This document shows, piece by piece, positions 14,822 through 17,523 of a stretch of 17,523 nt of DNA (positions within the stretch are counted from its first letter, which is position 1; every line of letters begins with the position of its first letter). Under the pieces are notes generated by a model. It saw only the letters and a program-made list of their open reading frames with translations. It searched no databases and had not been told where the DNA came from. A program made the translations under genes and the position numbers. Source of the stretch: DASZCR01 sp035942915 (GTDB lineage: Bacteria; Acidobacteriota; Blastocatellia; Pyrinomonadales; Pyrinomonadaceae); the NCBI GenBank assembly GCA_035942915.1, contig DASZCR010000363.1:1-17523 (forward strand), written 5' to 3'.

Positions 14822-15077
14822 GCTCTCTGACCTCTTCATCGCCGTTCGGCTTGCGGTATTTGTAGACGAGCGCGAAGGCCGAACAGAAGATGGCGACCGG
14901 CGGGATGAGCAGCACCAGCATCGCCAGCCCCATCGCACGCACGGACTTCTCGCCCCCCGCCTCGACCCCCGTCCGACACATCGCGCACTGTGCCGACGCG
15001 TCCGGCGCAAGGAGCGCCATGCACGCGAAGGCTGCGAGCAGGATGATAAGGACGGTCGTGTAACTGCTTCGCTTCAT
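14808..15077 (-). CDS. Small exported/membrane protein with CxxC after the signal cleavage site
   Basis: This 89-aa protein starts with a signal sequence (hydrophobic residues about 7-24, likely cleaved at DASA-Q). CAMC follows right after the predicted mature N-terminus, then a second hydrophobic helix (about 50-70) and an acidic cytoplasmic tail (YKYRKPNGDEEV). The mature protein would present a CxxC pair on the outer face of the membrane beside the oxidase. It begins 2 nt after the subunit IV stop, so it belongs to the same transcript. CAMC-headed small proteins of this shape are uncharacterised as far as I know. Copper or haem delivery, or thiol exchange, is a reasonable guess from the location but is not shown. 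Confidence 0.75.
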   Translation of the reverse strand: MKRSSYTTVLIILLAAFACMALLAPDASAQCAMCRTGVEAGGEKSVRAMGLAMLVLLIPPVAIFCSAFALVYKYRKPNGDEEVREHGGE

Positions 15078-15079
15078 CT

Positions 15080-15703
15080 TCAGTGTTCGCCTTCGGCCGC
15101 AGGCGGCGCGGCGGCTGTCGATTGCGGCGGTCGCAGGTTAAGCGAACGGAAACTGTCCGGGAAGAAGACGAAGAAGAGGCAGATGCAGATGACGAGCACC
15201 GGCACGAGCGTCAGCACCAGACTCATCCGCTCGAACCTCAGGTGCATGAAGTAGGCCATGATAAGCCCGGCCTTGATGATGGAGAGTCCGATGAGGAGCG
15301 TCAGCATCAATGTCAGCGAAAGCTGCACGTAGCCGAGATAGACCTCGATGAGCGTCAACAGGAGCAACCCGCCGAGGACGCCTAAGAACAGTCGCGTGCT
15401 GCCCTCGAAATGGACTGCGCCTTCGCGCGCGCGCTCCAGCGAGACCCCGTCGCCGAGGGCGAAAGGGTTCTTCAGCATCCCGCGCTCCCTGAGCGTCATC
15501 AACGGGATGCTCAGGAAGATTAACCCGACGAGCGTCCCGACGAGCGTCAGAAAGAGACTGTCGATGTTGATGAAGTTGCCCGACAGCGTGATGTTCGACG
15601 CGGCGAGGCCGAAGAAGGCGAGCGCGAACAGCACACAGATGCCCATCAAAATCAGGTCTGTCTTTTTCGTCAATCCCTTCATCGAATCAAAAGGACGAGT
15701 CAT
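15080..15703 (-). CDS. ctaF: Cytochrome c oxidase subunit IV (prokaryotic type) with N-terminal extension
   Basis: This 207-aa membrane protein has in its C-terminal half (about residues 105-190) the three-helix prokaryotic COX4 fold. The diagnostic segment is IIKAGLIMAYFMHLRFE before the last helix. The N-terminal ~95 residues add two further helices (about 17-35 and 48-68) and a charged loop, about twice the usual ~100-aa size of subunit IV. The ATG at 15703 is preceded by GGGAGAAG. It lies 50 nt downstream of the subunit III gene and 2 nt upstream of the CxxC membrane protein. Subunit IV is an accessory that supports assembly or stability of caa3/bo-type oxidases. The extension looks like either a fusion or a lineage-specific form. 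Confidence 0.85.
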   Translation of the reverse strand: MTRPFDSMKGLTKKTDLILMGICVLFALAFFGLAASNITLSGNFINIDSLFLTLVGTLVGLIFLSIPLMTLRERGMLKNPFALGDGVSLERAREGAVHFEGSTRLFLGVLGGLLLLTLIEVYLGYVQLSLTLMLTLLIGLSIIKAGLIMAYFMHLRFERMSLVLTLVPVLVICICLFFVFFPDSFRSLNLRPPQSTAAAPPAAEGEH

Positions 15704-15753
15704 CAGCTTCTCCCGCCTCCTCTGCCCAATCTTTCGTCAACGTGCCTCTCGCT

Positions 15754-16410
15754 TCAGTGGTTCGGCTTGACCGACATCAGGTAGATGAGCGGGAAGACGA
15801 ACATCCACACGAGGTCAACGAAGTGCCAGTAGAGGCCGCTAATCTCGACATCTTCGTGGCGCGTGTGCTTGATGCGCAAGCCAATCCATGCGAGGTAGAG
15901 CACGCCCGTCAGGACGTGGAACATGTGCAGGCCGGTGATGGCGAAAAAGCTCGCGCCGAAGAGCGGCGGCGCGTTCGGCCACTCGCGCGCCCACTCGCCT
16001 GCGAGCCTGAAGGGGCGCAGCCCGTCGTGAATCAAGTGCTGCCATTCGAGCAGGTGGAGGATGAGGAAGGCGAGACCGCCGAGAATCGTCGCTCCTATCC
16101 AACGCCGCGCCGACTTCAGACGCCCCTGCGCCGAAGCGCCGACAGCCATCACCATCGTGAAACTCGAAGCCAGCAGGCACAGCGTCATCACCGTCGAAAA
16201 GATGATGCTCGGCGAGAACGGAAAGGGCGTCGGCCATTCCGGGCTTGAAGCGCGGAGATAGCTGTAGCCGATGAGCAGCGCCGAAAACGTCATCGCGTCC
16301 GAGACGATGAACAGCCACATCCCAAGCTTCTTGTGACCGACGTGATACGGCAGGACGCCGCCGCCCCAGTCGGTCGAGATGATTTGTCCCGTGCCCGCTT
16401 CGGTGCTCAC
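15754..16410 (-). CDS. ctaE: Cytochrome c oxidase subunit III, second copy
   Basis: This 218-aa subunit III has five to six hydrophobic helices. KLGMWLFIVSDAMTFSALL is the first core helix, with Asp where many subunit III proteins have a conserved Glu. FAITGLHMFHVLTGVLYL and SGLYWHFVDLVWMFVFPL are family landmarks carrying the conserved His-x-x-His and Trp-His residues. It starts with GTG at 16410, chosen because a near-perfect GGAGGTGAT lies 5 nt upstream. An ATG at 16417 is out of frame. The gene begins 6 nt after the stop of the other subunit III gene. Subunit III contacts subunit I, stabilises it and lines a proton uptake route. Confidence 0.93.
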   Translation of the reverse strand: MSTEAGTGQIISTDWGGGVLPYHVGHKKLGMWLFIVSDAMTFSALLIGYSYLRASSPEWPTPFPFSPSIIFSTVMTLCLLASSFTMVMAVGASAQGRLKSARRWIGATILGGLAFLILHLLEWQHLIHDGLRPFRLAGEWAREWPNAPPLFGASFFAITGLHMFHVLTGVLYLAWIGLRIKHTRHEDVEISGLYWHFVDLVWMFVFPLIYLMSVKPNH

Positions 16411-16415
16411 CGTTC

Positions 16416-16424
16416 ATCACCTCC
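16416..16424 (-). promoter_or_regulatory. Strong Shine-Dalgarno site for a GTG start
   Basis: GGAGGTGAT on the minus strand lies 5 nt before the GTG at 16410 and overlaps the stop codon of the preceding gene. It decides the start of the second subunit III gene. Confidence 0.8.
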
Positions 16425-17136
16425 AAAGGAAAAGGAGTAAGAAGAGAAAGACCCACAAGCCGTCCATGAAGTGCCAGTAAATCGCCATCACGTCGGTTAG
16501 CGAACCGACCTTGGCCGACGCGCCGATTCGTTCACCAGCTCGGCGAGCGCGCAACAGCAGATAACCAAGCCCCAGAATCCCGCCCGCCAGATGCAGCCCG
16601 TGCAAGCCCGTCAGGACGTAGAAGAAAGAGCTGTGCGGGTTGCCCTTGAGATAGATACCCTGCGCCGCCAGTTGTCGCCACGCGACGAGTTGCGCGGCGA
16701 GGAAACCGAGTCCGAGCACGAAGGTCGCCGCCAGCCAGCGTCCGTAAGAACTCTGTGCGCCCCTTCTGAGAGCCTTCTGCGCGAGACTGATGGTGACGCT
16801 GCTGAGGACAATCAGCAGCGTGCTCAACCAGACGACGCGCGGTAGCTCTATCGGTCGCCAGTCGGTCGAGGTGGCAAGTCCCGCGCGCGCGATGTAGGCG
16901 CTCGCCAGCGCCGTGAACATCATCAGGATGGAGGCAATACCAGCCATCATCCCAAGTCGGTAACGGTCAGGCGACCAGCGTCTCGCCCCGTCGCCGCCCG
17001 CGCCGCCTCCGTCCGACCCGCGCGAGCCGTTACTTCCACCGCCGCCGCCACCGCTACGCGGACGCGAGACGCCCGCGCCGATTTTCGGCTGCGCCGTCGA
17101 GACCTTCTCTCTAGTGCCCGTGACCGTCGTGACCAT
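16417..17136 (-). CDS. ctaE: Cytochrome c oxidase subunit III family protein, first copy
   Basis: This 239-aa protein of the haem-copper oxidase subunit III family has a ~55-residue hydrophilic N-terminus rich in Gly and Ser (a run of six Gly) and then five helices. Family landmarks are SSFFYVLTGLHGLHLAGG and IYWHFMDGLWVFLFLL. The first helix (ILMMFTALASAYIAR) lacks the acidic residue usually found there, unlike the second copy. The ATG at 17136 is preceded by GGGGAGG about 10 nt upstream. A GTG at 17157 would add seven residues. It overlaps the 3' end of ctaD by 26 nt. Two diverged subunit III paralogues in tandem occur in several caa3-type clusters, and both may be in one complex. Confidence 0.88.
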   Translation of the reverse strand: MVTTVTGTREKVSTAQPKIGAGVSRPRSGGGGGGSNGSRGSDGGGAGGDGARRWSPDRYRLGMMAGIASILMMFTALASAYIARAGLATSTDWRPIELPRVVWLSTLLIVLSSVTISLAQKALRRGAQSSYGRWLAATFVLGLGFLAAQLVAWRQLAAQGIYLKGNPHSSFFYVLTGLHGLHLAGGILGLGYLLLRARRAGERIGASAKVGSLTDVMAIYWHFMDGLWVFLFLLLFLWR

Positions 17137-17523
17137 TACCGCCAGTCCTCCCCACACCTTGTTCAGAACCTACAGCCCCGCCCGCCGTCTCGTCCGGCTC
17201 GGTCTGCATCACGTAATCCTTCGGCGCGCCCGGCACGGCGAACTCGTATGCGCCCCTGTAGACCGTCGGCACGCGCCCTCCGAAGTTGTCGAACGGCGGA
17301 GGCGACGGCGTATCCCATTCGAGCGTGGTCGCCTCCCAGGGGTTCGCCCCCGCGCGCTCTCCCTTGAACATGCTCCAGAAGAAATTGAAGAGGAAGAGCA
17401 GTTGCACGAGCGCCGTGATAATCGCCGCCCATGTGACGACGAGGACAAGCGGGTCGGTCGAAGTCAGAAACTCGTAGATGTGACGGCGCTCGCCCTGTAT
17501 GACTTCATGAAACTGCGCGTAAC
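17111..17523 (-). CDS. ctaD: Cytochrome c oxidase subunit I, C-terminal end only
   Basis: The visible ~136 residues continue off the window edge; the frame reads into the window from 17523 without a start. They contain the last transmembrane helix (LVLVVTWAAIITALV through LLFLFNFFWSMFKGER) and the subunit I signature NPWEATTLEW followed by PSPPP and the Pro-Tyr-rich tail. The tail ends in a His/Gly-rich segment (GNGHDGHGH) and stops with TAG at 17111, inside the start of the next gene. Subunit I holds the low-spin haem, the haem-copper centre and the proton channels. Those ligands are upstream and cannot be checked here, so the A/B type of oxidase is not settled. Confidence 0.93.
   Translation of the reverse strand, partial: YAQFHEVIQGERRHIYEFLTSTDPLVLVVTWAAIITALVQLLFLFNFFWSMFKGERAGANPWEATTLEWDTPSPPPFDNFGGRVPTVYRGAYEFAVPGAPKDYVMQTEPDETAGGAVGSEQGVGRTGGNGHDGHGH

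Noticed and set aside
15839..16417. ATG at 16417 as the start of the second subunit III gene
   Set aside because: It is out of frame with subunit III; the GTG at 16410 with GGAGGTGAT 5 nt upstream gives the correct protein.

Overview
The window is about 17.5 kb of GC-rich, gene-dense bacterial DNA. It looks like the chromosome of an aerobic, Gram-negative-type bacterium: exported proteins with signal peptides, a haem-copper oxidase operon, FtsH and a 2-oxo-acid dehydrogenase E2. The gene mix (tandem oxidase subunit III genes with a DUF420 protein, a Gly-zipper stress protein, a large M14 peptidase, a bacterial lysyl oxidase-like protein) would fit Acidobacteriota such as Blastocatellia. That is an inference from general familiarity, not something the sequence proves. 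No rRNA, tRNA, CRISPR array, insertion sequence or prophage was seen.

Layout. Plus strand, 1-2537: the 3' end of an E2 acyltransferase gene, a small disordered hypothetical protein, an EamA/DMT-type exporter and a cation diffusion facilitator. Minus strand, 5895-2549: a two-gene unit in which a winged-helix plus PD-(D/E)XK-like nuclease overlaps mutS by 4 nt (ATGA). mutS carries an in-frame TAG at codon 336 although the rest of the gene is intact and full length. ftsH (7930-6134) follows on the same strand and ends at a strong 15-bp hairpin. A 390-nt gap then separates it from a three-gene unit: a Gly-zipper stress-type protein, a 54-aa membrane zinc-ribbon protein and an exported M14 zinc carboxypeptidase. 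Next is a secreted lysyl oxidase-like copper enzyme (TTG start). Divergent from it is a 2x[4Fe-4S] ferredoxin-like gene on the plus strand.

From 17523 down to 12953 everything is on the minus strand and tightly packed, forming one cytochrome c oxidase operon: ctaD (3' part only), two consecutive subunit III genes, an N-terminally extended subunit IV, three small uncharacterised proteins (exported CxxC/one-TM, zinc ribbon, winged-helix-like), a DUF420/CtaM-like membrane protein, and a membrane-anchored HEAT-repeat plus biotinyl/lipoyl-like protein. The operon ends against the ferredoxin gene in a hairpin built from heptad repeats.

The items most worth a second look are the amber codon in mutS, the nuclease coupled to mutS, and the group of undescribed small proteins plus the HEAT/biotinyl-like fusion inside the oxidase operon.
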